Shown piece after piece: positions 17,310 through 27,136 of a stretch of 64,000 bases of DNA. The notes under the pieces are model-generated. The model was not told the origin of the DNA and searched no databases. It worked only from the letters and a program-made list of their open reading frames with translations. The position numbers were made by a program, and so were the translations under genes. Each line of letters starts with the position of its first letter. Position 1 is the first letter of the stretch. Source of the stretch: Leifsonia soli (GTDB lineage Bacteria > Actinomycetota > Actinomycetes > Actinomycetales > Microbacteriaceae); contig NZ_JACCBJ010000001.1 of NCBI RefSeq assembly GCF_013408745.1, positions 372,001-436,000 of the forward strand, in the 5' to 3' direction.

Positions 17310-18118
17310 GCGCCGTCGGTCTGGGTCTCGAACGCGCCAGGTACGAGACGATCGTGTACTTCCGCCAGCCGGACACGATCTTCTTCACCTTCCTCTTCCC
17401 GGTCGTGATGCTCGGCATCTTCTCCGTGGCGTTCCAGGGAATGGGGAACGTCGGCGCGGCGCCGGACGGCACGGGCGGGATCACCCAGGCCGCGTACTAC
17501 CTCCCCGCCATGATCGCCGCGGGCATCCTGCTCTCCGGCGTCCAGAACCTCGCCGTCGACATCGCGGGGGAGAAGAGCGACGGCACCCTCAAACGGCTCG
17601 GCGGCACCCCGCTGCCGGTGATCTCCTACTTCATCGGGAAGATGGGCCAGGTGCTCGCCACCAGCGTGCTGCAGATCGGCCTGCTGCTCGTCGTCGCCCG
17701 GCTCGCCTTCGGCGTCGCCCTCCCGGCCTCCGCCGACCTCTGGCTGCGCTTCACGTGGATCTACCTGCTCAGCATCGTGACGTCCGCCGTGCTCGGGATC
17801 GCGCTCTCCGCCATCCCGCGCACCGGCCGCAGCGCGACCGCCGTCATCATCCCGATCGTCCTCATCCTGCAGTTCATCTCCGGCGTCTACATCCCCTTCG
17901 GCGTGCTGCCCACCTGGCTGCAGAACGTCGCGAGCGTCTTCCCGCTCAAGTGGATCGCCGAGGGGATGCGCAGCGTCTTCCTGCCACAGAGCTTCGAGTC
18001 CCGGGAGCCGAGCGGCAGCTGGCAGCTCGGCGGGATCGCGATCGTGCTCTCGGTGTGGCTGGTCGCGGGCCTGCTGGCGAGCAGGATCACGTTCCGCTGG
18101 ATCCGCAAGGACGCGTGA
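17306..18118 (+). CDS. ABC-2 type transporter permease
   Basis: This 270-residue membrane protein has six predicted helices and the ABC-2 permease pattern: an N-terminal amphipathic RYETIVYFRQPDTIFF, a first helix FTFLFPVVMLGIFSVAF, GEKSDGTLKRLGGTPL between helices 2 and 3, and the late PFGVLPTWLQNVASVFPLKW. The GTG start overlaps the ATPase gene stop (GTGA). Together they form a DrrAB-like exporter that could handle a drug, lipid or cell-wall compound. Confidence 0.9.
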
Positions 18119-18145
18119 GCCGGGAGCGGATGGACGCGCGAGCGC

Positions 18146-19270
18146 TCAGCCCCGCTCGAGCAGCACCGCGACCTCCATGTGCCCGGTCTGCGGGAACATG
18201 TCGAGCACCCGCCCGGCCCGCACCCGGTAGGAGGGCATCCGCGCGAGGTCGTGCGCGAGGCTCTTCGGATTGCAGCTGGAGTACACGACGCTTCCGACGC
18301 CGGATCCCTCGAGCCACCCGGCGAGCTCGGCGCCGATCCCTCGGCGCGGGGGATTGACGATCACGAGCTCCGGAGGCGTCGCGGCGGAGAGGGCGAACGC
18401 CGTCGCGTCGCCGGCCCGGAACGCCACCTGCGGCAGGCCGGCGGCGGCCGCCGTCGCCCGCGCACTCCGCACGGCCTCACGGCTGGTCTCCACGCCGACG
18501 ACCCGTCGTCCCGGCGCGGCGACATGGAGGGCGAATCCGCCGACGCCGCAGTACAGGTCCCACACCGAGGCCGGGCCGATCTCGTCCACCCAGGCCGCCA
18601 CCTGGCCGTACAGGGCGGTGGCGACCTCGGTGTTGGTCTGGAAGAAGCTCTGCGGGCGCAGTCGGAGAGACACCGCCCCGACCCGCATGGTGAGCGTCGA
18701 CTCCCGGGTGAGTACGACCTCCGTGTCGCCCTCGACGACCGCCTTGTGCTCCGGCTGCACGTTGACGGTGACGACGCGGGCGCTCGGCAGGTCGGCGGCC
18801 AACCGGCCGAGACCCGCGCGGACCCGCGCGACGGTCTGATCGGACCGCGCGACGAACCGCACCATGAGCTCGCCGTCCGGCGACTCGGTGACGAGCACGT
18901 ACTTCAGCTCGCCCCGGCGCTCCGGCACGCGGTACGGCTCCAACCGCTGCCGAGTGATGAACCGCGCCAGCACGGGAAGGGCGGCGCGGATCCCGGGCGA
19001 GCAGATGCCGCACTCGCGGAGGTCGACTCCGCGTCCTGCCTCGTCGAGGATGCCGATCGTCGGCTGGTCGACCGTGCCGCCGACGACCATCTTGGCCTTG
19101 TTGCGATAGCCCGCCTCCGCACTTGCGACCGGCGCGAGCCAGGCGGCGTCGCCGTAGGGGGCGAGCAGCTCCCGGGCCTGGCGGTCCTTGCCATCGAGCT
19201 GCTCGGCGTACGGGACGCCCATGAGCGTGCATGACCGGCACACGCCGGCGTCGAAGTACGAGCAATCCAT
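18146..19270 (-). CDS. rlmC: 23S rRNA (uracil-C5)-methyltransferase RlmC
   Basis: This 374-residue protein is almost exactly the length of E. coli RlmC and carries the same 4Fe-4S cysteines at positions 3, 11, 14 and 87 (MDCSYFDAGVCRSC; RECGIC). RNKAKMVVGG, RPQSFFQTN, DLYCGVGGFALH (SAM site), VNPPRRGIG and the catalytic YSSCN segment follow. The E. coli enzyme methylates U747 of 23S rRNA; the same target is expected, though actinobacterial relatives could modify another uridine. The ATG at 19270 begins the cluster-binding segment, so no longer start is needed. Confidence 0.9.
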   Translation of the reverse strand: MDCSYFDAGVCRSCTLMGVPYAEQLDGKDRQARELLAPYGDAAWLAPVASAEAGYRNKAKMVVGGTVDQPTIGILDEAGRGVDLRECGICSPGIRAALPVLARFITRQRLEPYRVPERRGELKYVLVTESPDGELMVRFVARSDQTVARVRAGLGRLAADLPSARVVTVNVQPEHKAVVEGDTEVVLTRESTLTMRVGAVSLRLRPQSFFQTNTEVATALYGQVAAWVDEIGPASVWDLYCGVGGFALHVAAPGRRVVGVETSREAVRSARATAAAAGLPQVAFRAGDATAFALSAATPPELVIVNPPRRGIGAELAGWLEGSGVGSVVYSSCNPKSLAHDLARMPSYRVRAGRVLDMFPQTGHMEVAVLLERG

Positions 19271-19322
19271 CGGAGTGCCGATTCTACGGGCACGTGCTGT
19301 GACACGGTTCGGGCGCACGATC

Positions 19323-19374
19323 ACAACAAAAACCACATCTGAATGTTGTTTTCTCTGTGAACGTGTTGTAACGT
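19323..19374 (+). promoter_or_regulatory. fru operon promoter with DeoR/FruR half-sites
   Basis: A -35 TTGTTT (19346-19351) and -10 TAACGT (19369-19374) are separated by exactly 17 bp. TGTTGT occurs at 19344-19349 and 19364-19369, two helical turns (20 bp) apart. Its inverse ACAACA lies at 19323-19328. The half-sites overlap both promoter boxes, as expected for repression by the DeoR-type regulator encoded just downstream. Confidence 0.7.
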
Positions 19375-19400
19375 GTGGGAAACCAACGGAGGGACACCGC

Positions 19401-20186
19401 GTGTACGCAATGGAGCGCCAGGGGCTGATCGAGCGGATGCTGCTCGATGACGGCCGCGTCGCCGTCGTCGACCTCGCCCAGCGCTTCGGGGTCACCACCG
19501 AGACGGTCCGCCGCGATCTCGACGCTCTCGAGCAGTCCGGGGCCCTCCGCCGGGTGCACGGCGGAGCCGTCGCGGTCGACCGGGTCAGCACCTCCGAGGT
19601 CTCCGTCTCCGAGCGCACCGCGCTGCGGGCGGACACGAAGCGGCGCATCGCGGCGCGGGCGCTCGACATCCTCGGAGACGGCTTCCGCGGCTCCCTCTAC
19701 CTCGACGCGGGAACGACCACCGCCGCCGTCGCAGAGCTCCTGCCCGACCGGCTGACCGGGACGCGCGGCGAAGCCGAGGTCGTCACCCACTCTCTGGCGG
19801 TCGCACCGGAACTCGCGGGTGCCGATCGCGTGGCGCTGACCGTGATCGGCGGACGGATCCGCGGCGTCACCGCGGCCGCCGTCGGCGCGGGAACCGTTCG
19901 GTCCATCCACTCGCTGCGACCGGACATCGTCTTCGTCGGAGCCAACGGCGTCTCGGCGGGTTTCGGCCTGAGCACGCCCGACCCGGAGGAGGCGGCGGTC
20001 AAGGAGGCCATCGTCCGCGCTGCACGCCGGGTCGTCGTGGTGGCCGACTCCAGCAAGTTCCAGCAGGAGTCCCTCGTCGCCTTCGCGCCGCTCGAAGCCA
20101 TCGACCTGCTCGTGACGGATGCCGCGCCGGAGGGCGAGCTGGCCGAGGCGCTCGCCGCGGCGGATGTCGAGGTGTGGTCCGCATGA
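19401..20186 (+). CDS. fruR: DeoR-family regulator of the fructose operon
   Basis: This 261-residue protein has the DeoR helix-turn-helix at its N-terminus (VVDLAQRFGVTTETVRRDLD, about residues 22-41) followed by RRVHGGAV. A C-terminal sugar-phosphate sensor domain follows (YLDAGTTT, VVTHSLAVA, VGANGVS, VVVVADSSKF). By context it responds to fructose 1-phosphate and represses its own operon. The GTG at 19401 is preceded by GGAGGG at 7 nt. Its stop overlaps fruK (ATGA). Confidence 0.9.
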   Translation: MYAMERQGLIERMLLDDGRVAVVDLAQRFGVTTETVRRDLDALEQSGALRRVHGGAVAVDRVSTSEVSVSERTALRADTKRRIAARALDILGDGFRGSLYLDAGTTTAAVAELLPDRLTGTRGEAEVVTHSLAVAPELAGADRVALTVIGGRIRGVTAAAVGAGTVRSIHSLRPDIVFVGANGVSAGFGLSTPDPEEAAVKEAIVRAARRVVVVADSSKFQQESLVAFAPLEAIDLLVTDAAPEGELAEALAAADVEVWSA

Positions 20187-21133
20187 TCGTCACGCTCACT
20201 GCCAACCCGTCGCTGGACCGCTCCGTCACGCTCGACGCGCCGCTGCTGGCCGGCGAGGTCCAGAGCGCTCTCGGCGCGCGCGAGGACGCCGGGGGCAAGG
20301 GCATCAACGTCGCCCGCGTGATCGCTGCGGCCGGCGTGCCGGCGCTCGCGGTGCTGCCCCTCGCCGACGACGACCCGTTCGGCGTCGCCCTGCACGCCGC
20401 GGGCGTGGCGACGCGCCCGGTCCCGATCCACGGGCACGCCCGCGCGAACCTCACCATCACCGACCCGGCGGGCGTGACCACGAAGCTCAACCTGCCCGGC
20501 ACGGTCCTCGAACCGGCCGAGAGCGCGGCGCTGGTGGCGGCCGTCGTCGACGCCTGCGAGGGCGCTGAGTGGCTCGTCCTGGCCGGATCGCTCCCGCCCG
20601 GGGCGGCCGATGACCTCTATGTGACCGTGATCCGCGCGGTCCGCGACCGCTGGCTCGGGGACGCTCCGAAGATCGCGGTCGACACCTCGGGCGACGCCCT
20701 GCGTGCCGCCGTCTTCGACGGACACCCCGACCTCATCAAGCCGAACGAGCTGGAGCTCGCGGAGCTCACCGGCACGGAACAGCCGGACGCCGACGACCTG
20801 ATCGACGCGGTCCTGGCCGTCGCCCGCCCGCTCGTCCCGGACACCGTCGGCGCCGCTCTGATCACGCTCGGCGCGCACGGCTCCGTCCTGGTCACGGCCG
20901 ACGGCGCGTTCGTCGCCGAGGCGCCGCGCATCACCGTGCGGAGCACCGTCGGCGCCGGCGACAGCGCGCTCGCGGGCTACCTGCTCGCCGATCGTGCCGG
21001 AGCCGACCCTGCGGATCGGCTCGTCGACGCTGTCCGCTACGGCTCGGCCGCCGCATCCCTGCCGGGCACCCAGGCCCCGCGCCCCCTCGATCTGCCGCCG
21101 GGCGACATCCGCGTCGCCGCGCTGCATCCCTGA
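20183..21133 (+). CDS. fruK: 1-phosphofructokinase
   Basis: This 316-residue PfkB-family kinase starts MIVTLTANPSLDRSVTL, has GGKGINVARV (substrate loop) and the C-terminal TVGAGDSALAGYL (anion hole and catalytic Asp). It converts fructose 1-phosphate, produced by the PTS encoded next door, to fructose 1,6-bisphosphate using ATP. The ATG overlaps the fruR stop by 4 nt. Length and motifs are as expected for FruK. Confidence 0.93.
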   Translation: MIVTLTANPSLDRSVTLDAPLLAGEVQSALGAREDAGGKGINVARVIAAAGVPALAVLPLADDDPFGVALHAAGVATRPVPIHGHARANLTITDPAGVTTKLNLPGTVLEPAESAALVAAVVDACEGAEWLVLAGSLPPGAADDLYVTVIRAVRDRWLGDAPKIAVDTSGDALRAAVFDGHPDLIKPNELELAELTGTEQPDADDLIDAVLAVARPLVPDTVGAALITLGAHGSVLVTADGAFVAEAPRITVRSTVGAGDSALAGYLLADRAGADPADRLVDAVRYGSAAASLPGTQAPRPLDLPPGDIRVAALHP

Positions 21134-21165
21134 ACCCCGACCCCCCGAACACCCTGGAGGACACC

Positions 21166-23253
21166 GTGTCATCGAAGACCATCATCCCCGAACTCGTCGA
21201 ACTGGACGTCGGCCACACCGACAAGAGCGAGGTCATCCGCGAGCTCGCCGCGCGCGTCGTCGCACAGGGTCGCGCGACGGATGCCGCCGCCCTGTTCGAG
21301 GACGCCTGGGCCCGCGAGCAGAAGGACGAGACCGGGCTGCCGGGCGGCATCGCCATCCCGCACGCCAAGAGCGCGGCCGTGACCGTGCCGTCGCTGGCGT
21401 TCGCGCGCCTGACGCCCGGCGTCGACTTCGGCGCCTCCGACGGCCCCGCCGACCTCGTGTTCCTCATCGCCGCACCGGCCGACGCGGCCGAGACCCACCT
21501 CGCCGTGCTGTCGAAGCTCGCCCGCAGCCTGATGCTCGACGAGTTCACGGCCGGTCTCCGGGCGGCGAAGACGCCGGAGGACGTGGTCGCCCTCGTCGAC
21601 CAGGCGATCGGCGAGGCCGAGGCCGGGGCCGTCGCCCCCGAAGCCGTCGCGACGCCGGCCGTGCAGACCCGCCCCGACGTCGAGGACGCCCTGCTCATCG
21701 ACGGCCGGCCGGCGCGCATCGTCGCCGTCACCTCGTGCGCGACCGGCATCGCGCACACCTTCATGGCCGCCGACGCCCTCACCGCCGCCGGGAAGACGTC
21801 CGGGGTCGACCTGGTGGTCGAGCCGCAGGGCTCGAGTGGCTACCAGGCGCTGCCGCAGAGCGTGATCGACGCCGCGGACGCCGTGATCTTCGCCAACGAC
21901 GTGGATGTGCGCGAGGAGGCCAGGTTCGCCGGCAAGCCGGTCGTCCGCTCCGGGGTGAAGCGCGGCATCGAGCAGCCCGCGGCGCTCGTCGCGGAGGCCG
22001 TCGCGGCCGCGAAGAATCCGGCGGGCGCCCGGGTGCAAGCCGGCGCCGGCTCGGCGACCGGCACCGCGGCATCGCCGTCGCAGAACGTCTCGTGGGGCCG
22101 CAACATCCAGCGCATCCTGCTCACCGGCGTCAGCTACATGATCCCGTTCGTCGCGGGTGGCGGCCTGCTCGTCGCGATCAGCTTCCTGCCCTTCCTCGGC
22201 GGATACGGCATCGCGCTGGCCCACGGCGATGCCGGTGTGAACAACGCCGTGTACACGCTGCAGCACTTCGCGATCTGGAACCTCCCTCCCGAAGGGCTGG
22301 GCTACTACCTCGGCGCGATCGCGTTCGAGATCGGCAGCGTGAGCCTCGGCTTCCTGGTGCCCGCCCTCGCCGGCTACATCGCCTTCGCCATCGCCGACCG
22401 GCCGGGCATCGCCCCCGGGTTCGTCGCCGGTGCCATCGCCGTCTTCATGAACGCCGGCTTCCTCGGCGGCCTCGTCGGCGGTCTGCTCGCCGGTTTCGCA
22501 GCGTGGCTCATCGGGCGGCCGACCGTCCCGCGGTGGCTGCGCGGCCTGATGCCGGTGGTGATCATCCCGCTCGGCGCCTCGATCATCGCCTCCGGGCTGA
22601 TGCTGCTCATTCTCGGCGCTCCCATCGCCTGGCTGATGACCCAGCTGAACGGATTCCTCAACGGGCTGAGCGGCGGCGGGGCCATCGTGCTCGGCATCAT
22701 CCTCGGCCTGATGATGTGCTTCGACCTCGGGGGACCGGTCAACAAGGTCGCCTACGCGTTCGCCGTCGCCGGGCTGGCGCAGCAGACGGACGCCAGCTTC
22801 CAGGTGATGGCCGCCGTCATGATCGCGGGCATGGTGCCTCCGCTCGGCATGGCTCTCGCGTCCACCGTGCTGTACCGACGCGGCTTCACGGAGGTCGAGC
22901 GCGAGAACGGCGCGGCCGCCTGGCTGCTCGGCGCCTCCTTCATCTCCGAGGGCGCGATCCCGTTCGCGGCGGCGGACCCGCTGCGCGTCATCCCCGCCAA
23001 CCTGGTCGGGGGAGCCGTGGCCGGCGGACTCGCGATGGCTTTCGCCGTCGAGTCGCGCGCTCCGCACGGCGGCGTGTTCGTCTTCTTCGCCATCGACCCG
23101 TTGTGGGGCTTCGCCCTGGCGCTCGCCGCCGGAACGGTCACCACCGCTCTGATCGTCACGGCCCTGAAGCGGTTCACCGCCGCCGGGCGGAAGGCGGACG
23201 CGATGTCGGCCGAGGCCGCCGAGTCGCCCATCCCGGAAACCGTGGCCGCCTGA
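21166..23253 (+). CDS. fruA: PTS fructose transporter subunit IIABC
   Basis: This 695-residue fusion has domain order IIA-IIB-IIC. IIA carries the phospho-His66 in GGIAIPHAKS. IIB carries the phospho-Cys191 in AVTSCATGIAHTFMAAD. IIC (from about residue 310) has eight or more membrane helices and the FruA block LGGPVNKVAYAFAVAG. It imports fructose as fructose 1-phosphate. The GTG start has GGAGGAC upstream. Phosphoryl groups would come from HPr encoded 48 bp downstream and from enzyme I, which is not in this window. Confidence 0.95.
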   Translation: MSSKTIIPELVELDVGHTDKSEVIRELAARVVAQGRATDAAALFEDAWAREQKDETGLPGGIAIPHAKSAAVTVPSLAFARLTPGVDFGASDGPADLVFLIAAPADAAETHLAVLSKLARSLMLDEFTAGLRAAKTPEDVVALVDQAIGEAEAGAVAPEAVATPAVQTRPDVEDALLIDGRPARIVAVTSCATGIAHTFMAADALTAAGKTSGVDLVVEPQGSSGYQALPQSVIDAADAVIFANDVDVREEARFAGKPVVRSGVKRGIEQPAALVAEAVAAAKNPAGARVQAGAGSATGTAASPSQNVSWGRNIQRILLTGVSYMIPFVAGGGLLVAISFLPFLGGYGIALAHGDAGVNNAVYTLQHFAIWNLPPEGLGYYLGAIAFEIGSVSLGFLVPALAGYIAFAIADRPGIAPGFVAGAIAVFMNAGFLGGLVGGLLAGFAAWLIGRPTVPRWLRGLMPVVIIPLGASIIASGLMLLILGAPIAWLMTQLNGFLNGLSGGGAIVLGIILGLMMCFDLGGPVNKVAYAFAVAGLAQQTDASFQVMAAVMIAGMVPPLGMALASTVLYRRGFTEVERENGAAAWLLGASFISEGAIPFAAADPLRVIPANLVGGAVAGGLAMAFAVESRAPHGGVFVFFAIDPLWGFALALAAGTVTTALIVTALKRFTAAGRKADAMSAEAAESPIPETVAA

Positions 23254-23301
23254 CCGCGGCTCCCGGCCACCGCACACACACACGCAGAGCAAGGACACTC
23301 C

Positions 23302-23571
23302 ATGACCGAACGTCACGCCACCATCGCCAGCGCCTCCGGCCTCCACGCCCGCCCCGCCAAGCTGTTCGTCCAGGCGGTGCAGGAGAAGGCCATCCCGGTC
23401 ACGATCGCCGTCGGCGACGGACCCGAACTGGATGCGCGCAGCATCCTGTCGCTCATGGGCCTGGCCGCCGGAAAGGGCACGGTCGTCACCCTGCGCTCGG
23501 ATGCGCCGGGCGCGGAGGGAGCGCTGGACGACCTCGTCGAGCTGCTCGAGACGGACCTCGACGCCGCCTAG
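23302..23571 (+). CDS. ptsH: Phosphocarrier protein HPr
   Basis: This 89-residue HPr has the active site His15 in GLHARPA. Ser47 in ARSILSLMGL corresponds to the regulatory Ser46 of Gram-positive HPr, although HPr kinase is usually absent in actinobacteria. It passes phosphate from enzyme I to FruA. It is the last gene of the fructose operon; an alternating CA run (about 23271-23283) lies just upstream. Confidence 0.95.
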   Translation: MTERHATIASASGLHARPAKLFVQAVQEKAIPVTIAVGDGPELDARSILSLMGLAAGKGTVVTLRSDAPGAEGALDDLVELLETDLDAA

Positions 23572-23602
23572 CGGCGAACAGGCGGGAGACCGCCGTGGTG
23601 GA

Positions 23603-23678
23603 TGGTGCCCCCAGTAGGATTTGAACCTACGGCCTTCTGCTCCGGAGGCAGACGCTCTATCCCCTGAGCTATGGGGGC
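23603..23678 (-). tRNA. tRNA-Arg, anticodon CCG
   Basis: On the minus strand a complete cloverleaf can be folded. The acceptor stem GCCCCCA pairs with TGGGGGC, the D-arm region is AGCTCAGGGGATAGAGC, the anticodon arm is TCTGC-CTCCGGA-GCAGA with anticodon CCG, and the T-arm is GTAGG-TTCAAAT-CCTAC. A genome-encoded CCA follows A73 (23605-23603). It reads CGG codons. It lies between two convergent protein genes. No integrase or repeated 3' end is nearby, so it does not look like an occupied attachment site. Confidence 0.97.
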
Positions 23679-23746
23679 CAGGGTGTTCTCCAGGCTAGCA
23701 TCCCGCCGGCCGCCACCGTGAAATCGGCGGCGGCCGTCGGGCGCGT

Positions 23747-24367
23747 TCAGGAGGCCGGGAGGTTGCCCAGCACGCTCCCCATGAGCGGGGCGGCGTCACC
23801 CGGTTCGAAGAACGCGACGGACTCGGCGACGATCCAGTACGGCCCGCGGAAGATCTGCACCTGGCCCGCGTCGCCGGCTTTGAAGTAGCCCTCCACCTGC
23901 GGGGGGACGCCGTAGGTCGGCACCGGCTTCGCGGCGGTGATCGCCGCGTTCTTGAGCGACTCGAGGGCGTCCGACGGCGGCTTGGCGATCGCGATCTGCA
24001 CGACGTCGCCGCTGGTCTGGTTCTTCCAGGCGCAGGCGACGCCCTCCCAGCCGGCGATCTTCTTCTCCAGAGAGCCGTCCTGCGGCGCGTAACCGGGGTC
24101 CGCGCCGAAGTTGGGGTTGTACGCGTACAGCTGGTCCAGCGTCAGAACCTGGTCGCAGGTGATCCCGACCGGAGTGGGGGGCGCGGTCGGCGTCACGGCG
24201 GGCAGCGGCGTCGCCGACGTCGTCGGCGTCTTCGTCGCGTGCGCGGAGGCAGCCGGCGTCTTCGACGGCGTCGGCGTCGGCGAGCAGCCGGCGAGCGCGA
24301 CGGAGGCGACGAGGCCTGCCGCGACGGTCGCGGTCAGAAGGCCGGAACGGCGGGTGAGTGAAGGCAT
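23747..24367 (-). CDS. Putative lipoprotein of unknown function
   Basis: This 206-residue protein has a lipoprotein signal with lipobox ALAGC (about residues 24-28). A Thr/Pro/Ala-rich linker of about 40 residues follows, then a compact domain ([42 protein letters not shown]) with two cysteines that may pair. I do not recognise a catalytic motif. It is probably a surface-anchored protein restricted to related actinobacteria. It is divergent from argS. Confidence 0.75.
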   Translation of the reverse strand: MPSLTRRSGLLTATVAAGLVASVALAGCSPTPTPSKTPAASAHATKTPTTSATPLPAVTPTAPPTPVGITCDQVLTLDQLYAYNPNFGADPGYAPQDGSLEKKIAGWEGVACAWKNQTSGDVVQIAIAKPPSDALESLKNAAITAAKPVPTYGVPPQVEGYFKAGDAGQVQIFRGPYWIVAESVAFFEPGDAAPLMGSVLGNLPAS

Positions 24368-24491
24368 TTCGGCTTGTCGTCTTCCTGTTCGGGAGCGCGC
24401 GTCGCGATGACCCTATCAACTCGCGCACCCGCGAAGCCGCCGGAGCGCCGGAGGGGACGGGCCGCGACATCGCGGGTCCGTGGCCGCCCGG

Positions 24492-24497
24492 TAGAAT
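24492..24497 (+). promoter_or_regulatory. argS -10 box giving a leaderless or near-leaderless mRNA
   Basis: TAGAAT lies 8 nt before the argS ATG, and there is no purine-rich ribosome-binding site between them. Transcription starting 6-8 nt after the box would begin at or just before the start codon. Confidence 0.6.
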
Positions 24498-24505
24498 CGA
24501 TCCTC

Positions 24506-26194
24506 ATGACTCCCGCTGACCTCTCCGCCGCCCTCCTCGACATCGTGACGACGGTGGTCGAGCAGCGACGAGCGGCCGACGCGGAGCTCCCCGAACTCGC
24601 TCTCACCGTCGACGACGTGCCCCTGGAGCGGCCGAAGAATCGCGACCACGGCGACTGGGCGTCCAACGTCGCGATGCGGCTCGCGAAGAAGGTCGGCGCG
24701 AACCCGCGCGAGCTCGCCGAGCAGATCGCGGCGGCGGCCGCCGGCATCGACGGCGTCGCGTCGGCCGAGGTCGCCGGTCCCGGTTTCATCAACTTCCGCT
24801 TGGAGGCCGCAGCCGCCGGCCAGCTGGCCAAGACCATCGTCGAGGCCGGCGACGCGTACGGCCGCGGCGACATCTACGACGGCCTGTCGGTGAATCTGGA
24901 GTTCGTCTCGGCCAACCCGACCGGTCCCGTCCACATGGGCGGCGCGCGCTGGGCGGCCGTCGGGGACAGCCTGGCCCGCATCCTGCAGGCCGAGGGCGCC
25001 GACGTGACACGCGAGTACTACTTCAACGACCACGGGTCGCAGATCGACCGGTTCGCGCGCAGCCTGCTTGCGGCCTACCTCGGAGAGCCGACGCCGGAGG
25101 ACGGCTACGGCGGCGGCTACATCGGCGAGATCGCCGACCGGGTGGTCGAGCGTTACGACGGCGACCTGGCGAGCCTCCCGCGCGAGCAGCAGCAGGAGGT
25201 GTTCCGCTCGATCGGCACCGAGCTGATGTTCCAGGAGATCAAGGAGCGCCTGCACGCGTTCGGCGTCGACTTCGACGTGTACTTCCACGAGGACTCGCTG
25301 CACGCCTCCGGCGCGGTCGAGCGCGCCATCCAGCGTCTCGACGAGCAGGGGCACATCTTCGATGCGGACGGCGCCATCTGGCTGCGCACCACCGCCTTCG
25401 GCGACGACCGCGACCGCGTCATCATCCGCTCGAACGGCGAGCCCGCCTACATCTCCGGCGACCTCGGCTACTACCTCGACAAGCGCGAGCGCGGCTTCGA
25501 GCAGAACATCATCATGCTGGGCGCCGACCACCACGGCTACATCGGCCGCATGATGGCGATGGTCGAGGCCTTCGGCGACGTCCCGAACGTCAACCTGCAG
25601 ATCCTCATCGGCCAGATGGTGAACCTGGTGAAGGACGGCGAGCCGGTGCGCATGTCCAAGCGGGCGGGCACGATCGTCACGCTCGACGACCTGGTGGATG
25701 CGGTGGGCGTCGACGCCGCCCGCTACGCCCTGGTGCGCTCCTCGACCGACTCGCAGCTCGACATCGACCTCGACCTGCTGACCAAGCGCAGCAACGAGAA
25801 CCCGGTCTACTACGTGCAGTACGCCCACGCGCGCACCCGCTCGGTCGCCGCGAACGCCGAGAAGGCCGGCGTCGACCACAGCGTCTTCGCGCCGGAGCTG
25901 CTCACCCACGAGACCGAGTCGGCGCTGCTGGGCGGTCTGCAGGAGTTCCCGCGCGTCGTCGCGCAGGCGGCCGAGCTGCGCGAGCCGCACCGGGTCGCGC
26001 GCTACATCGAGGAGCTCGCGGGGCTGTACCACGCGTGGTACGCGGTCCGCGACGGCTCCACGCGTGTGCTCCCGCACGGCGACGAGCCCGTCACCGACCT
26101 GCACCGCACCCGCCTCTGGCTGAACGACGCGACCGGACAGGTCATCCGCAACGGCCTCGGCCTGCTGGGTGTCTCCGCGCCGGACCGGATGTGA
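24506..26194 (+). CDS. argS: Arginyl-tRNA synthetase
   Basis: This 562-residue class I synthetase has the N-terminal Add1 domain, the HIGH-equivalent [14 protein letters not shown] (about residues 137-150), [20 protein letters not shown] and the KMSKS-equivalent VRMSKRAG, followed by the C-terminal DALR anticodon-binding domain ending [13 protein letters not shown]. It charges tRNA-Arg, one species of which is encoded 0.8 kb away. The ATG is probably leaderless. It is the first gene of a rightward series leading to lysA and thr genes. Confidence 0.96.
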   Translation: MTPADLSAALLDIVTTVVEQRRAADAELPELALTVDDVPLERPKNRDHGDWASNVAMRLAKKVGANPRELAEQIAAAAAGIDGVASAEVAGPGFINFRLEAAAAGQLAKTIVEAGDAYGRGDIYDGLSVNLEFVSANPTGPVHMGGARWAAVGDSLARILQAEGADVTREYYFNDHGSQIDRFARSLLAAYLGEPTPEDGYGGGYIGEIADRVVERYDGDLASLPREQQQEVFRSIGTELMFQEIKERLHAFGVDFDVYFHEDSLHASGAVERAIQRLDEQGHIFDADGAIWLRTTAFGDDRDRVIIRSNGEPAYISGDLGYYLDKRERGFEQNIIMLGADHHGYIGRMMAMVEAFGDVPNVNLQILIGQMVNLVKDGEPVRMSKRAGTIVTLDDLVDAVGVDAARYALVRSSTDSQLDIDLDLLTKRSNENPVYYVQYAHARTRSVAANAEKAGVDHSVFAPELLTHETESALLGGLQEFPRVVAQAAELREPHRVARYIEELAGLYHAWYAVRDGSTRVLPHGDEPVTDLHRTRLWLNDATGQVIRNGLGLLGVSAPDRM

Positions 26195-26201
26195 CGACCG
26201 G

Positions 26202-27014
26202 ATGAGCGACGACACCACCCAGGTGATCCCCGAGCCGCAGGCGCCGGGGCCGCAGGCGACAGCGCCGCGCCGCAGGCGACCGCGGTGGCTGCGCCTCCTG
26301 CTCGCCATCGGCATCCCGGTCGCCGTGGTGGTCGTCCTGCTCGTGGTGGCCGACACCGCCGTCCGCGCCTACGCCGAGCAGCGGGTGTCCGACGAGATCG
26401 AGAAGAACCTGCCCGCCGACATCCGCGGTGAGGTGACGACGCACATCGGCGGCTTCTCCGTGCTGCAGCAGTACCTCTCCGGCTCGTTCCAGCGGGTCGA
26501 GCTGGACGCGCCGAAGCTCGTCGTGCAGGGGGCCCCGCTGAGTGCGAAGGTCGTCGCCACGGGCGTCCCCGCCGACTTCTCGAAGCCGATCGCCGACGCG
26601 ACCGGCACCTTGCGCATCGACCAGACGTCGCTGAACACCCTGGTGAAGATCCCCGGAGCGACCGGCGACATCACTCTCGGCGACGGCACGATCGGCTACG
26701 ACGGGAAGATCGACCTGCTCGGGCTCCCCGTGGGCTACACGGTGACCGCGACGCCGGAGGCGGCGGGCTCGCAGGTTCTGCTGAAACCGGACAAGGCCAA
26801 CCTCACGACGGGCGCGGGAGACGTGAACCTCAGCCGTCTGCTCCAGGCCCTCACGTCGCAGGGGCCGTTCCCCGTGTGCGCCGCGCAGTACTTGCCGGCG
26901 GGCGTCCAGGTGTCCGACATCCGGGTGACGCCGGGCCATGCGACCGTCGAGCTGACCGCGAGCGACTTCGTCCTCGACCAGAAGTTCCTCAACAGCAAGG
27001 GGAGCTGTTCGTAA
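26202..27014 (+). CDS. DUF2993 (LmeA-like) membrane-anchored protein
   Basis: This 270-residue protein has a cytoplasmic Pro/Arg-rich N-terminus, one signal-anchor helix (about residues 31-50; LLLAIGIPVAVVVVLLVVAD) and an extracytoplasmic DUF2993 domain beginning RVSDEIEKNLPADIRGEV. Mycobacterial LmeA, a distant relative, binds phosphoinositides and influences lipomannan elongation. Whether this protein binds lipids is unknown. It starts 8 bp after argS and is likely co-transcribed with it. Confidence 0.8.
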   Translation: MSDDTTQVIPEPQAPGPQATAPRRRRPRWLRLLLAIGIPVAVVVVLLVVADTAVRAYAEQRVSDEIEKNLPADIRGEVTTHIGGFSVLQQYLSGSFQRVELDAPKLVVQGAPLSAKVVATGVPADFSKPIADATGTLRIDQTSLNTLVKIPGATGDITLGDGTIGYDGKIDLLGLPVGYTVTATPEAAGSQVLLKPDKANLTTGAGDVNLSRLLQALTSQGPFPVCAAQYLPAGVQVSDIRVTPGHATVELTASDFVLDQKFLNSKGSCS

Positions 27015-27043
27015 CACGCACCGAGCGTGCCGTGCAGCCTGGA

Positions 27044-27049
27044 TAGACT
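27044..27049 (+). promoter_or_regulatory. Candidate -10 box upstream of lysA
   Basis: TAGACT lies 88 bp before the lysA ATG, in the gap after the DUF2993 gene. The -35 region is weak. If used, it gives an approximately 80-nt leader. Confidence 0.4.
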
Positions 27050-27136
27050 TCTGCTGTCATCTCCACCGGCTTCAGGGGCCAACCCGGGTCCGCTCGCCTA
27101 GGAGACCCCCACTCGTCGCCACCCGTGAGGTTCCCT

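Noticed and set aside
23603..23678. tRNA-Arg as an attachment site for an integrated element
   Set aside because: No integrase, phage gene or direct repeat of the tRNA 3' end is found on either side.
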